37,327 bases of DNA from an uncultured Clostridia bacterium (lineage in GTDB: Bacteria; Bacillota; Clostridia; TANB77; CAG-465), in the NCBI GenBank assembly GCA_934130595.1, contig CAKOYF010000013.1, positions 1 to 37,327 of the forward strand, given 5' to 3'. Under the pieces are notes generated by a model. That model ran no database searches. It saw only the letters and a list, made by a program, of their open reading frames with translations, and had not been told where the DNA came from. A program made the translations under genes and the position numbers. Below are positions 1-7,131 of this stretch, one piece after another. Every line of letters starts with the position of its first letter. Positions within the stretch are counted from its first letter, which is position 1.

Positions 1-31
1 ACCCCAATTGAATATAAAATCCAATTGGGGT
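1..31. terminator. Inverted repeat, probable terminator at window edge
   Basis: A 10-bp stem (1-10 with 22-31) encloses an A+T loop. On the minus strand it lies downstream of tRNA-Leu, and its T-run would fall outside the window. On the plus strand only TTT follows. It probably ends the tRNA transcript or an off-window gene. Confidence 0.5.
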
Positions 32-119
32 TTAAATAACTGTTCTTTTTGTGTCTACTTTTTATTGACAACTTCACTAAATAGTACGTATTTTTCATAT
101 AAATAAACCATTAATTTTA

Positions 120-205
120 TGGTACCGCTGGTGGGGCTCGAACCCACACGTCACGGGGACAATGGTGTTTGAGACCATCCTGTCTGCCAGTTCCAGCACA
201 GCGGC
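120..205 (-). tRNA. tRNA-Leu (anticodon CAA)
   Basis: Read on the minus strand, the 86 nt fold into a full cloverleaf. The acceptor stem GCCGCTG pairs with CAGCGGT, the anticodon loop is CTCAAAC (anticodon CAA), there is a long class II variable arm, and the T-arm is GTGGG-TTCGAGC-CCCAC. The 3' CCA is encoded (120-122). The long variable arm plus CAA identifies leucine. It sits downstream of a TPR-protein gene on the same strand but has its own promoter. Confidence 0.96.
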
Positions 206-206
206 A

Positions 207-236
207 AAATAAAAGAAGTAAATTTTCATTTACTTC
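207..236 (-). terminator. Hairpin with T-rich tail between TPR gene and tRNA-Leu
   Basis: A perfect 9-bp stem (GAAGTAAAT, 215-223 with 228-236) has a 4-nt loop. On the minus strand it is followed by TTTTATTTT, so it looks like an intrinsic terminator for the TPR gene. It lies downstream of the tRNA promoter at 240-268, so tRNA transcripts must read through it or it forms their 5' leader. Confidence 0.6.
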
Positions 237-239
237 ACT

Positions 240-268
240 ATTATACAATATTTAAATTCAGATTGCAA
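240..268 (-). promoter_or_regulatory. Sigma-A type promoter for tRNA-Leu
   Basis: On the minus strand TTGCAA (268-263) and TATAAT (245-240) are separated by 17 bp. It points at tRNA-Leu, about 35 nt downstream of the -10. Confidence 0.6.
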
Positions 269-274
269 GTAATA

Positions 275-1513
275 TTAATCTTTTTTTGAATCATCTTTTC
301 TAAAGCCAATTCTATTCATATCTATGTCATCATATAGAATGCTATTATCATTTTTAGGCTTATCTAATAGGTTTTCATTCTTGCTTTTTCCGAACCAATT
401 TCTTCTATTATTTTTTATTGTTTCTACTTCTTTTTCTTCTTCAGCTTCAATTTCTGCTTGATTTTTTGCAGCCATTCTATTTCTTAAAAAATTATCTATT
501 TTTGAACGCATTGCATTAAATACAAATTCATTTTCTATTATATTAATGTAATTGCTATCTTCATTTATTAAATATTCTATTACGCTCATAGCCTTTTCAA
601 ACTCGTTCTTAGTAACATATATTATAGCTATTTTATAATATGCTTTTAGTCCATAATTAGGAGATTTTGTTATCTCACTATATAAGCTTAAAGCATCATT
701 ATATTGACCTTTTAATAGCTTAATATTTCCTAAACTATATATAGCTTCATTAATATCTGGTTTTATTACTAGTGCAAATTCCAAGTTTTTCTCTGCCTCA
801 TCTGTTTTTCCAAGTTCAAGTTCAACCATTGCAAGATTATATACTAACTCGTATGATTCTGCATGATATTCTATTCCTTTTTTATACACTTCTTCGGCTT
901 CTTTATATTTTCCTTCACTAGCAAGTAAAATTCCAAGAACTTCATAACTATCATAAAATGAAGGCTCTATTTCTAAGCATTTTTTATACATATCAATAGC
1001 ATTTTCTGTATCATCTTTTTCTAATATATTTCCTAATAAGAAATATGCTTTATAATTAGAAGGATCTTTTTCAATTACTTCATATATAGTTTCTTTTGCT
1101 TGTTCAAATTCATTTATTTGGTAAAAACATTCAGCTAAAAGAAATATTGTTTGAGGTTTTCTTCCTTCTTTACCAATTAATTTTTGTAAAGTATTCATAC
1201 ATTTTGCATATTTTTGGCTATTATAATAATTTTCTGCTTTTTTGAATAATAAATTCTTCCCAAAACTAATATTATTATATTGTAATATAGCAAAAATACA
1301 TGGTAATACAAAAATTCCTATTCCAACAGGAATTTGATATCTAATTCTCAAATATACATTATAAAAAACTACTGGTAGGTATACTCCTAAAGAAAATGCA
1401 CATATTGCAATTAGAAGTATATTTACTGGCGCATATTTTTTAACATAATTGATTGATAAATATGTTATTAAGATTATTGCTACAGCTATTACTATTATAT
1501 TATCAATTATCAT
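275..1513 (-). CDS. Membrane-anchored TPR-repeat protein
   Basis: 412 aa. The N-terminal ~80 residues hold two to three hydrophobic segments (about 5-22, 31-52, 61-78). From about residue 88 to 330 there is a run of tetratricopeptide repeats, recognisable as repeated alternating small and aromatic positions (for example AYFLLGNILEKDDTENAIDMY). The C-terminal ~80 residues are charged and probably disordered. A GGAGGAG site 9 nt before the ATG supports the start. TPR arrays are protein-interaction scaffolds, so this is probably a cytoplasmic scaffold tethered to the membrane. The specific partner is unknown. It is transcribed alone, from a promoter at 1537-1565, divergent from murC. Confidence 0.8.
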   Translation of the reverse strand: MIIDNIIVIAVAIILITYLSINYVKKYAPVNILLIAICAFSLGVYLPVVFYNVYLRIRYQIPVGIGIFVLPCIFAILQYNNISFGKNLLFKKAENYYNSQKYAKCMNTLQKLIGKEGRKPQTIFLLAECFYQINEFEQAKETIYEVIEKDPSNYKAYFLLGNILEKDDTENAIDMYKKCLEIEPSFYDSYEVLGILLASEGKYKEAEEVYKKGIEYHAESYELVYNLAMVELELGKTDEAEKNLEFALVIKPDINEAIYSLGNIKLLKGQYNDALSLYSEITKSPNYGLKAYYKIAIIYVTKNEFEKAMSVIEYLINEDSNYINIIENEFVFNAMRSKIDNFLRNRMAAKNQAEIEAEEEKEVETIKNNRRNWFGKSKNENLLDKPKNDNSILYDDIDMNRIGFRKDDSKKD

Positions 1514-1536
1514 TTTATCTGCTCCTCCGCACAGGT

Positions 1537-1565
1537 ATTATATAACATTTTTTGTCAACTTTCAA
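1537..1565 (-). promoter_or_regulatory. Sigma-A type promoter for the TPR-protein gene
   Basis: On the minus strand TTGAAA (1565-1560), a 17-bp spacer and TATAAT (1542-1537). The start codon lies 24 nt downstream, leaving a very short leader that carries the GGAGGAG site. A TTGACA inside the spacer is only 10 bp from the -10 and cannot serve as its -35. Confidence 0.65.
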
Positions 1566-1603
1566 GCTTATAAGACATATTGTATCTAATTTTTTTTATT
1601 TAA

Positions 1604-1632
1604 TTGACTAATTTTATTTAGTAATGTATAAT
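1604..1632 (+). promoter_or_regulatory. Sigma-A promoter of murC
   Basis: TTGACT (1604-1609), exactly 17 bp, TATAAT (1627-1632). The predicted transcription start near 1639 lies after the upstream in-frame ATG at 1624, which rules that ATG out as the murC start. Confidence 0.85.
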
Positions 1633-1662
1633 AATGGTTGTATAAAGAAGGATGTGACTATA

Positions 1663-3099
1663 ATGACTAAAAATTTTGATGCTTTAAAGAATATACATAA
1701 AATACATATGATAGGTATTGGTGGAGTAAGCATGAGTGGTATTGCTCTAATATTAAAAAAAGACGGATTTGAAGTTACTGGTTCAGATAAAAACTATGGA
1801 GATATGATTGATACTCTAGAGAGCAATGGTATTCCAGTATATATTGGTTCTAATGCAGACTTAGTAAAAGATGCTGATGTTGTAGTATATACTTCTGCAA
1901 TAAACCAACATGATCCTGAATTTGTAAGAGCTAAAAGTCTAGGAATTCCAACTTATGAAAGAGCAAAATTCTTAGGACTACTACTTACTAGTTATAAAAT
2001 GCCTATTTGTATTTGTGGAACTCATGGAAAAACAACAACAACATCAATGATATCATCAATTTTTATTGATGCAAATATGGATCCAAATGTTCAAGTAGGA
2101 TCAAAATATGAAAAATTAAATAATTCAAACTATAGACTTGGAAATTCAGATTACTTTATACTTGAAGCTTGTGAATATGTAGATAGTTTTCTTAACTTCC
2201 CTCATCACTGTGCTACAGTATTAAATATTGAAGCTGAACACCTTGACTATTTTTCTGATATAGAAGATATTAAAAAATCATTTAAAAAGTTCATACTAAT
2301 GCTTCCTGAAGAAGGTATATTAGTAATAAATCAAGATGATTCACACTGCATGGAAGTTTTGGACGACGTTAAAGATGAACTTCAAAAGAAAAATGTTAGA
2401 GTATTTAAGTTCTCTTTAAGTGATCCAGATGCGTATATATATGCTAAGAACTTTAAATGTAATATGAAAGGATTTTATTCTTTTGATGTTACAGATCCTA
2501 GAAATGGTAAAAACTACCACTTCTACCTTACAGTTCCAGGTATTCACAATGTATATGATGCACTTGCTGCAATTACTACTTGCCTTGCTTACGGAATAAA
2601 ATTTGAAGATATGAAAGAAAGCTTAAGTAAATTCTGTGGAGCAAAAAGAAGATTTGAATACAAAAAAACAATTGCTGAAAATGTAGAATTATATGACGAC
2701 TATGCTCACCATCCTACAGAAATAAAAGCAACATTAGCAGCAGCAAAACAAAAGAAACACAATAGAATAATATGTGCTTTCCAACCTCATACTTTTTCTA
2801 GAACAAAAGAATTGTTGCCAGATTTTGCTCATGCTTTTGTAGATGCAGACATAGTATACTTAATGGATATATATGCTGCAAGAGAAGTAGACGATGGTAC
2901 TATTTCTTCAAAGGATGTATCAGATTTAGTAAATAAAAGTGGTACAAAAGCATACTACACTCCTACACTAGAAGAAATAGCAGAAAAAATCAAACAAGAA
3001 GTTCAACCTGGTGATATTGTACTATCTATGGGAGCAGGTAATATAACTCACCTATCAGATTACTTTGAAGATATTAAAAACAAAAAAAATAACAAATAA
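1663..3099 (+). CDS. murC: UDP-N-acetylmuramate--L-alanine ligase (MurC)
   Basis: 478 aa. The enzyme adds L-alanine to UDP-MurNAc with ATP, the first amino-acid step of peptidoglycan precursor synthesis in the cytoplasm. The N-terminal Rossmann-like UDP-binding domain opens with GIGGVSMSGIA (residues 18-28). The central Mur ligase ATP loop is GTHGKTTTTSM (119-129). The C-terminal domain carries YDDYAHHPTEI and MGAGNI, both typical of MurC. The start at 1663 is chosen because an upstream ATG (1624) lies inside the promoter. GAAGGA about 10 nt before 1663 serves as ribosome-binding site. It is transcribed singly and ends at a strong terminator. Confidence 0.95.
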   Translation: MTKNFDALKNIHKIHMIGIGGVSMSGIALILKKDGFEVTGSDKNYGDMIDTLESNGIPVYIGSNADLVKDADVVVYTSAINQHDPEFVRAKSLGIPTYERAKFLGLLLTSYKMPICICGTHGKTTTTSMISSIFIDANMDPNVQVGSKYEKLNNSNYRLGNSDYFILEACEYVDSFLNFPHHCATVLNIEAEHLDYFSDIEDIKKSFKKFILMLPEEGILVINQDDSHCMEVLDDVKDELQKKNVRVFKFSLSDPDAYIYAKNFKCNMKGFYSFDVTDPRNGKNYHFYLTVPGIHNVYDALAAITTCLAYGIKFEDMKESLSKFCGAKRRFEYKKTIAENVELYDDYAHHPTEIKATLAAAKQKKHNRIICAFQPHTFSRTKELLPDFAHAFVDADIVYLMDIYAAREVDDGTISSKDVSDLVNKSGTKAYYTPTLEEIAEKIKQEVQPGDIVLSMGAGNITHLSDYFEDIKNKKNNK

Positions 3100-3117
3100 T
3101 AACATCAAAAATTTTAA

Positions 3118-3155
3118 AGAGTATATTGAATCAAGTTCAATATACTCTTTTTTTA
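3118..3155 (+). terminator. Intrinsic terminator after murC
   Basis: A 13-bp stem (3118-3130 with 3136-3148), a 5-nt loop, then a run of seven T. The T-run overlaps the end of the convergent amidase-like gene. Confidence 0.9.
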
Positions 3156-3647
3156 TAGTTTTAATTTTAAAGGCTTTTTCTTTAATATATCATCTAACAT
3201 TATTGGCTCATCAACCAAAATCTTTGGTCTCCTAGAACAATTTATATCATATTCCATTTGAACATCACTAAGTTTCAAATTATATCGTTCAACTATTTTT
3301 AAAACAAGTTCTCTAAGAGTCTTTATTTCATTTTCTGTATATCTTCCTTCACTGTCTAATGATAACATTATACTTATACTTTGAGTATCTATACTTTCAT
3401 TTCTTGTACAGATTGCCCTTTCGTTTTCTGGAATAATATTTAGTACTTCTCCACTATTTCCTATTATGTAATGACAAGAAAACTCTCTTCCATCTTTATA
3501 TTTACTCATCTCAATTATGTTTTTATTTTTTAGGCCACTAAATCCTCTATATTTTGATGAAGTTATAATTACTTTTTTTACCTTCTCTATTTTTTCCATT
3601 CTTCTTGTATTATCACTCTTTGTTAAATAATATTTTTTTATTTTCAT
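3153..3647 (-). CDS. Amidase_2 (PGRP/CwlA-fold) protein lacking zinc histidines
   Basis: 164 aa, no signal peptide. The order of conserved blocks matches N-acetylmuramoyl-L-alanine amidases of the Amidase_2 family. Blocks present are the strand VIITSSK, the core FSCHYIIGNSGEVLNIIPE, SISIMLSLD followed by YTENEIKTLRELV, and MEYDINCSRRPKIL. In active members the first block is IHxT and the last begins GHxD, supplying the zinc histidines. Here they read IITS and MEYD, so both are replaced. I infer a catalytically dead binding protein or a protein with a changed role. The in-frame TTG at 3659 is part of the TTGGTGGTT region that acts as the SD, so the ATG at 3647 is preferred. It is convergent with murC and divergent from ychF. 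Confidence 0.7.
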   Translation of the reverse strand: MKIKKYYLTKSDNTRRMEKIEKVKKVIITSSKYRGFSGLKNKNIIEMSKYKDGREFSCHYIIGNSGEVLNIIPENERAICTRNESIDTQSISIMLSLDSEGRYTENEIKTLRELVLKIVERYNLKLSDVQMEYDINCSRRPKILVDEPIMLDDILKKKPLKLKL

Positions 3648-3696
3648 ATTAACCACCAATATATATTATGTTAAATATCTGTTTTTGTTAATTTTC

Positions 3697-3724
3697 TTGA
3701 CATCTTACTTATCTTTGATATAAT
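3697..3724 (+). promoter_or_regulatory. Sigma-A promoter of ychF
   Basis: TTGACA (3697-3702), 16 bp, TATAAT (3719-3724), with TGA directly before the -10 (extended -10). Confidence 0.85.
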
Positions 3725-3755
3725 ATTAGTTGTATAAAAAAGGAAGTGCAAAAAA

Positions 3756-4850
3756 ATGAAAATAGGAATAGTTGGTTTACCAAATGTTGGAAAATCTACA
3801 CTTTTTAATGCCATAACAAAAGCTGGTGCTGAAAGTGCAAATTATCCATTTTGTACAATAGAACCAAATGTTGGTATGGTATGTGTACCAGATAAAAGAA
3901 TTGATGAATTATCTAAAATGTATGAAACAGATAAATCTACTTATGCAACTATAGAATTTGTAGATATAGCTGGACTTGTAAAAGGAGCTTCTAAAGGAGA
4001 AGGACTTGGAAATAAGTTCTTATCTCATATCCGTGAAACTGATGCTATCGCTCACGTAGTTAGATGCTTTGATGATGAACAAATTGTTCACGTTAATGGA
4101 AAAATAGATCCAATAAGTGATATTGAAACAATTTCTCTAGAACTTGTATTTGCTGACTTAGAAACTTTATTAAAAAGAATGGATAGAGTTGGTAAAATGA
4201 CTAAATCTGGAGATAAAAAAGCTATTGCTGAAATGGAACTTTTAAGAAGAATAAAAGAACATTTAGAAAATGGAAATCCATTAAGAACTATGGAACTATC
4301 TGATGAAGAAAGAGAAACTATTAAAGATGCCTTCTTCTTAACAGATAAAAAAGTAATATATGTTGCAAATGTATCTGAATCACAAATACCAAATATGGAA
4401 ACAGATCCAAATGTAATGAAAGTTAAAGAATATGCAAAAGCTGAAGGTGCAGAAGTAATTGTACTATGTGCAAAACTTGAAGAAGAATTGTCTGAACTTG
4501 ATGATGAAGATAAAGAAATGTTAATGCAAGACTATGGTATTGAAGAATCTGGACTTGATAAGCTTATTAAAGCAAGCTATTCTCTACTTGGACTTATCTC
4601 TTTCCTTACTGCTGGAAAACAAGAATGTAGAGCTTGGACTATAAAAAATGGAACAAAAGCTCCACAAGCTGCTGGTAAAATTCACTCTGACTTTGAAAGA
4701 GGATTTATTAAAGCTGAAGTTGTATCTTATGATGACTTAATGAAATATGGTAGTATGAATGCTACAAAAGAAAAAGGTCTTGTAAGACTTGAAGGAAAAG
4801 ATTACGTTGTAAAAGATGGAGATATAATATTATTTAGATTTAATGTATAA
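3756..4850 (+). CDS. ychF: Redox-responsive ribosome-binding ATPase YchF (Obg/OLA1 family)
   Basis: 364 aa, full family length. The P-loop is GLPNVGKST (residues 7-15), followed by the family signature NYPFCTIEPNVG and a DIAGLVKGASKGEGLGN switch II region. The G4 position reads NVSE instead of NKxD, which is why this family prefers ATP over GTP. A coiled-coil insert is followed by the C-terminal TGS domain, ending KDYVVKDGDIILFRFNV. YchF binds 70S ribosomes and is linked to translation and stress responses. AAGGAAG precedes the ATG. It is monocistronic, with its own promoter and terminator. Confidence 0.97.
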   Translation: MKIGIVGLPNVGKSTLFNAITKAGAESANYPFCTIEPNVGMVCVPDKRIDELSKMYETDKSTYATIEFVDIAGLVKGASKGEGLGNKFLSHIRETDAIAHVVRCFDDEQIVHVNGKIDPISDIETISLELVFADLETLLKRMDRVGKMTKSGDKKAIAEMELLRRIKEHLENGNPLRTMELSDEERETIKDAFFLTDKKVIYVANVSESQIPNMETDPNVMKVKEYAKAEGAEVIVLCAKLEEELSELDDEDKEMLMQDYGIEESGLDKLIKASYSLLGLISFLTAGKQECRAWTIKNGTKAPQAAGKIHSDFERGFIKAEVVSYDDLMKYGSMNATKEKGLVRLEGKDYVVKDGDIILFRFNV

Positions 4851-4877
4851 AGCATGAGAAAACTCATGCTTTTTTAT
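4849..4877 (+). terminator. Intrinsic terminator after ychF
   Basis: A 10-bp stem (AAAGCATGAG with CTCATGCTTT, loop AAAA), then T-rich sequence. The stem starts inside the stop codon. Confidence 0.85.
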
Positions 4878-4978
4878 TATTTAATACATACGTTAAACAT
4901 TACTTAACATAAGGAATTTACTTAATTTTGAGTCAAAAAAATTTTTTACATTTTTATATATTTTTTTAACAAAAAAGC

Positions 4979-5007
4979 TTGACTTTTGCCTCTATGTAGA
5001 TTATAAT
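4979..5007 (+). promoter_or_regulatory. Strong sigma-A promoter of the tRNA pair
   Basis: TTGACT (4979-4984), 17 bp, TATAAT (5002-5007), only 21 nt before the first tRNA base. The interval 4880-4978 upstream holds no gene that I can see. Confidence 0.85.
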
Positions 5008-5028
5008 AATAACTGTCCACAGAGATGT

Positions 5029-5105
5029 GGGCCTTTAGCTCAGTTGGTCAGAGCACTCGGCTCATAACCGAATGGTCCGGGGTTCGAATCCCTGAAGGCC
5101 CACCA
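5029..5105 (+). tRNA. tRNA-Met(CAT), possibly tRNA-Ile2
   Basis: A 77-nt cloverleaf with acceptor GGGCCTT pairing AAGGCCC, anticodon loop CTCATAA (anticodon CAT), T-arm GGGG-TTCGAAT-CCCT and encoded CCA. It is not the initiator type, because the acceptor stem begins with a standard G-C pair. CAT can mean elongator Met or lysidine-modified Ile2. The D-arm TAGCTCAGTTGG and anticodon arm GGCTCATAACC are found in both, so identity is left open. Confidence 0.92.
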
Positions 5106-5120
5106 TTTATATATTACTTT

Positions 5121-5206
5121 GGGTAGGTGCCCGAGTGGCTAAAGGGGGCAGACTGTAAATCTGTTGGCTTACGCCTACGATGGTTCGAATCCATCCCTGC
5201 CCACCA
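5121..5206 (+). tRNA. tRNA-Tyr (anticodon GTA)
   Basis: An 86-nt class II tRNA: acceptor GGGTAGG pairs CCTGCCC, anticodon loop CTGTAAA (anticodon GTA), long variable arm, T-arm GATGG-TTCGAAT-CCATC and encoded CCA. It is cotranscribed with the preceding tRNA, 15 nt away. Confidence 0.96.
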
Positions 5207-5218
5207 AATAAATGGTTT

Positions 5219-5250
5219 AAATATCAGCATATTAATGCTGATATTTTTTT
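5219..5250 (+). terminator. Intrinsic terminator of the tRNA operon
   Basis: A 10-bp perfect stem ATATCAGCAT/ATGCTGATAT (5221-5230 with 5235-5244), a 4-nt loop and a T-run. Confidence 0.9.
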
Positions 5251-5260
5251 GTCTATATTC

Positions 5261-5293
5261 AAAAAATGAGCCATGCTCTACTTTGCATGGCTC
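5261..5293 (-). terminator. Intrinsic terminator of the 65-aa gene (minus strand)
   Basis: GAGCCATGC (5268-5276) pairs with GCATGGCTC (5285-5293). Reading the minus strand, the stem is followed by ATTTTTT, so it terminates leftward transcripts from the genes at 5313-6371. Confidence 0.85.
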
Positions 5294-5312
5294 GTACAAT
5301 CTTCTTATCTTC

Positions 5313-5510
5313 TTATCTCTTGTCTTTTTTACTAGGATCAGCTTTTTTTATTTCAGAAATTTTTGTTAACTCTTCTACCTTTACTTTTTGTTCATCCAAA
5401 CTAGTTATATGATTAAACGGATATATAAAATCATATTCTTCCATATTTGGATTCTGAGCGCTTTTTCTTTCAATATCTAGTTGATATTCTATGTTTTTCT
5501 TTTTTTCCAT
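5313..5510 (-). CDS. Small highly charged hypothetical protein (65 aa)
   Basis: 65 aa, rich in Lys, Glu and Asp, with no membrane segment, cysteine or recognisable motif. The only apolar patch is around YDFIYPFNHITSL. The nearest Shine-Dalgarno (GAGGTGA) is 13 nt before the ATG, unusually far, and lies in the loop of a perfect inverted repeat at 5515-5539. I see no better in-frame start. It follows the membrane protein gene at 5562-6371 on the same strand (51-bp gap) and precedes a good terminator, which supports it being a real gene. Function unknown. Confidence 0.55.
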   Translation of the reverse strand: MEKKKNIEYQLDIERKSAQNPNMEEYDFIYPFNHITSLDEQKVKVEELTKISEIKKADPSKKDKR

Positions 5511-5514
5511 TTTT

Positions 5515-5539
5515 ACTATAATTTCACCTCAATTATAGT
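5515..5539 (-). promoter_or_regulatory. Perfect palindrome placing the SD in a hairpin loop
   Basis: ACTATAATT (5515-5523) and AATTATAGT (5531-5539) are exact inverted repeats around a 7-nt loop. On the minus strand the loop is GAGGTGA, the Shine-Dalgarno of the 65-aa gene. The upstream arm also contains a TATAAT. It could be an RNA element presenting the SD, or an operator overlapping a -10. Confidence 0.55.
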
Positions 5540-5561
5540 ATTTGCAATTCTATTATTCTTA

Positions 5562-6371
5562 TTATTTTTTAATTATAGATAAATACTCTTCTATGTTTGC
5601 AGGTATTTCGCTACTGTCTGAATCCTTTATAGTGTTACTGTTTTTATTATATTCTTTGAATCCATATAGCATATCTGTACAAACATATAATTTATCTTCT
5701 ACTTTACTAAGTGTTGTTATATAAGTTTTACCTATTTTTGCAACAGGTATAAATGATGCATTATAGCAACTTATTTCTATCTTATCTTCATCTTTTAATC
5801 CATTTAATTCTTCTTTTTGTACATTAAAATTTTCCTTAATTTCTTTTACAGTAAATACTCCACCTGGGACCATCATTTCAATTTCACCAGTTGTATCTCC
5901 TGTATAATTTTCTAACACCTTAGCCTTTACTTTTGTATATGGCATATCATCCACAATTTCATAATCTAAAATTTCTTCGATTTCAACAATATTACAAGAA
6001 TATACTTTCAAATTTTCAATACTAATTTCATTTGGATTAATATGTATACTTTTTGCAACTTGAGTATCATCATTTTTAGAATTTTCGATGACATCTGTAT
6101 TATCTCCAGTTGGTGTTAATTTTTCTGTGTTCTTATTTAGGTGAATCTGAACACCAATTGCTAGGCAAACCATAAGAATAATAACTACAAGACTTGCTAA
6201 TCTTAAGATTTTTTTCTTTTTCTTTTGTTCTCTTTCATACCTTTCAAATACTCTTTTTGTATCAAACATTTGCTCAGGTACTTTAACTTCATTAAATTTT
6301 TCTTGTAGAATTTTTCCTATTTCATCCATTTGATCCATATCTTCGAATGATTCATTTTCTTCTTTTTTCAT
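5562..6371 (-). CDS. Single-pass membrane protein with cytoplasmic N-terminus, function unknown
   Basis: 269 aa. The first ~55 residues are charged and cytoplasmic, ending in a KKKKK stop. One membrane helix follows (about LASLVVIILMVCLAIGVQI), then ~190 residues outside the cell. The layout resembles anti-sigma or RsgI-like signalling anchors, but I see no zinc-binding anti-sigma motif, so the role is unassigned. The in-frame ATG at 6380 overlaps the SD (AGAGGATG), so the ATG at 6371 is preferred (AGAGG 8 nt upstream). It lies just downstream of the secreted protease gene on the same strand. A TGATATAAT in the gap suggests an extra promoter, without a good -35. Confidence 0.7.
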   Translation of the reverse strand: MKKEENESFEDMDQMDEIGKILQEKFNEVKVPEQMFDTKRVFERYEREQKKKKKILRLASLVVIILMVCLAIGVQIHLNKNTEKLTPTGDNTDVIENSKNDDTQVAKSIHINPNEISIENLKVYSCNIVEIEEILDYEIVDDMPYTKVKAKVLENYTGDTTGEIEMMVPGGVFTVKEIKENFNVQKEELNGLKDEDKIEISCYNASFIPVAKIGKTYITTLSKVEDKLYVCTDMLYGFKEYNKNSNTIKDSDSSEIPANIEEYLSIIKK

Positions 6372-6425
6372 AATATTCATCCTCTTCTTTCACTATTTTA
6401 TACTACATATATTATATCATAAAAA

Positions 6426-7001
6426 TTAATTATATAAATAGTTTATTGTATCATGATCACATTGTTGTACTGTTGATACTTGCATATAATTTACATTTCC
6501 AAACATAATACTGTAAAAAGAACTATTATGTGCTAATCCAAAAGCATGTCCCATTTCATGTTTAGCAACTCTTGCATCATATGATTGAGATGCTGAAGTA
6601 TTAAAAACTAATTCGCTGTAGAAATAGTTTTCAGTAGGAGAACTTCCTCTCTTAGCTACTAAAGTTCCATCAGTGTACCAAAATGTTGCATATCCTAAAA
6701 CATCTCCATTTAAGTGTACATCTGATTGTGGGGTTCTTCCATAGAAGTCCATATGAGTAGCATAGTTACTAGATACCGCTGTCATATAAATTGGATTCCA
6801 ACCATAACCTGTATCTACCCAATTGTTTGCAGCACTATTAATATTAGATGTGTAACCTGATGCGGTACCATCTATATAATAGCAAGCATTTGAAACGCCC
6901 CTTGAATATTTTGCGTCATTTGTATAAGTTGGTGTCATTGCAAAAACACTGCAACTAAATACGCAAATTGTAAGAATAAAACAAATAAAAAATTTCCTCA
7001 T
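6426..7001 (-). CDS. Secreted matrixin-like (M10 type) zinc metalloprotease
   Basis: 191 aa with a signal peptide (residues 1-21, cleavage after VFA). The zinc site HEMGHAFGLAH (148-158) is a complete HExxHxxGxxH metzincin motif, followed by SIM (164-166) as the Met-turn. There is no propeptide and no C-terminal accessory domain, so this is a minimal catalytic unit of about 170 residues secreted from the cell. The substrate is unknown. The SD GGAGGG is good but buried in a 14-bp hairpin (7002-7043), suggesting translational control or terminator read-through from xseB. Confidence 0.88.
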   Translation of the reverse strand: MRKFFICFILTICVFSCSVFAMTPTYTNDAKYSRGVSNACYYIDGTASGYTSNINSAANNWVDTGYGWNPIYMTAVSSNYATHMDFYGRTPQSDVHLNGDVLGYATFWYTDGTLVAKRGSSPTENYFYSELVFNTSASQSYDARVAKHEMGHAFGLAHNSSFYSIMFGNVNYMQVSTVQQCDHDTINYLYN

Positions 7002-7043
7002 AAAAAACCCTCCTATAATATAGACGTTTTAGAAGGGCTTTTT
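7002..7043 (-). promoter_or_regulatory. Hairpin that is both terminator-like and sequesters the protease SD
   Basis: On the minus-strand RNA, AAAAAGCCCUUCUA (7043-7030) pairs over 14 bp, with two G-U pairs, with UAGGAGGGUUUUUU (7015-7002), which ends one base before the AUG. The SD GGAGGG lies wholly in the 3' arm. A G+C core followed by U6 is also the form of an intrinsic terminator for the upstream xseAB operon. The wobble pairs form only in minus-strand RNA. Confidence 0.65.
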
Positions 7044-7131
7044 GTCACAAAAAAATTGAATTTTTTTGAATTTTTTGTATTTTTTTTAATTTTATTTGTT
7101 TTTTATACTTTTTTATTATAATTTTTTACAT

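Noticed and set aside
65..94. TTGACA followed at 18 bp by TATTTT on the plus strand
   Set aside because: It would read antisense into tRNA-Leu and the TPR gene, the -10 is poor, and murC has its own strong promoter.
1624..1662. Upstream in-frame ATG for murC
   Set aside because: It overlaps the -10 region of the murC promoter and lies before the expected transcription start.
3661..3695. Leftward promoter for the amidase-like gene (TTAACA with TAATAT)
   Set aside because: The start of transcription would fall inside the SD, so the match is probably chance in A+T-rich DNA.
5114..5369. Short reading frames on both strands across the tRNA-Met/tRNA-Tyr region
   Set aside because: They run through the tRNA genes and terminators and have no ribosome-binding site; tRNA structure explains the sequence.
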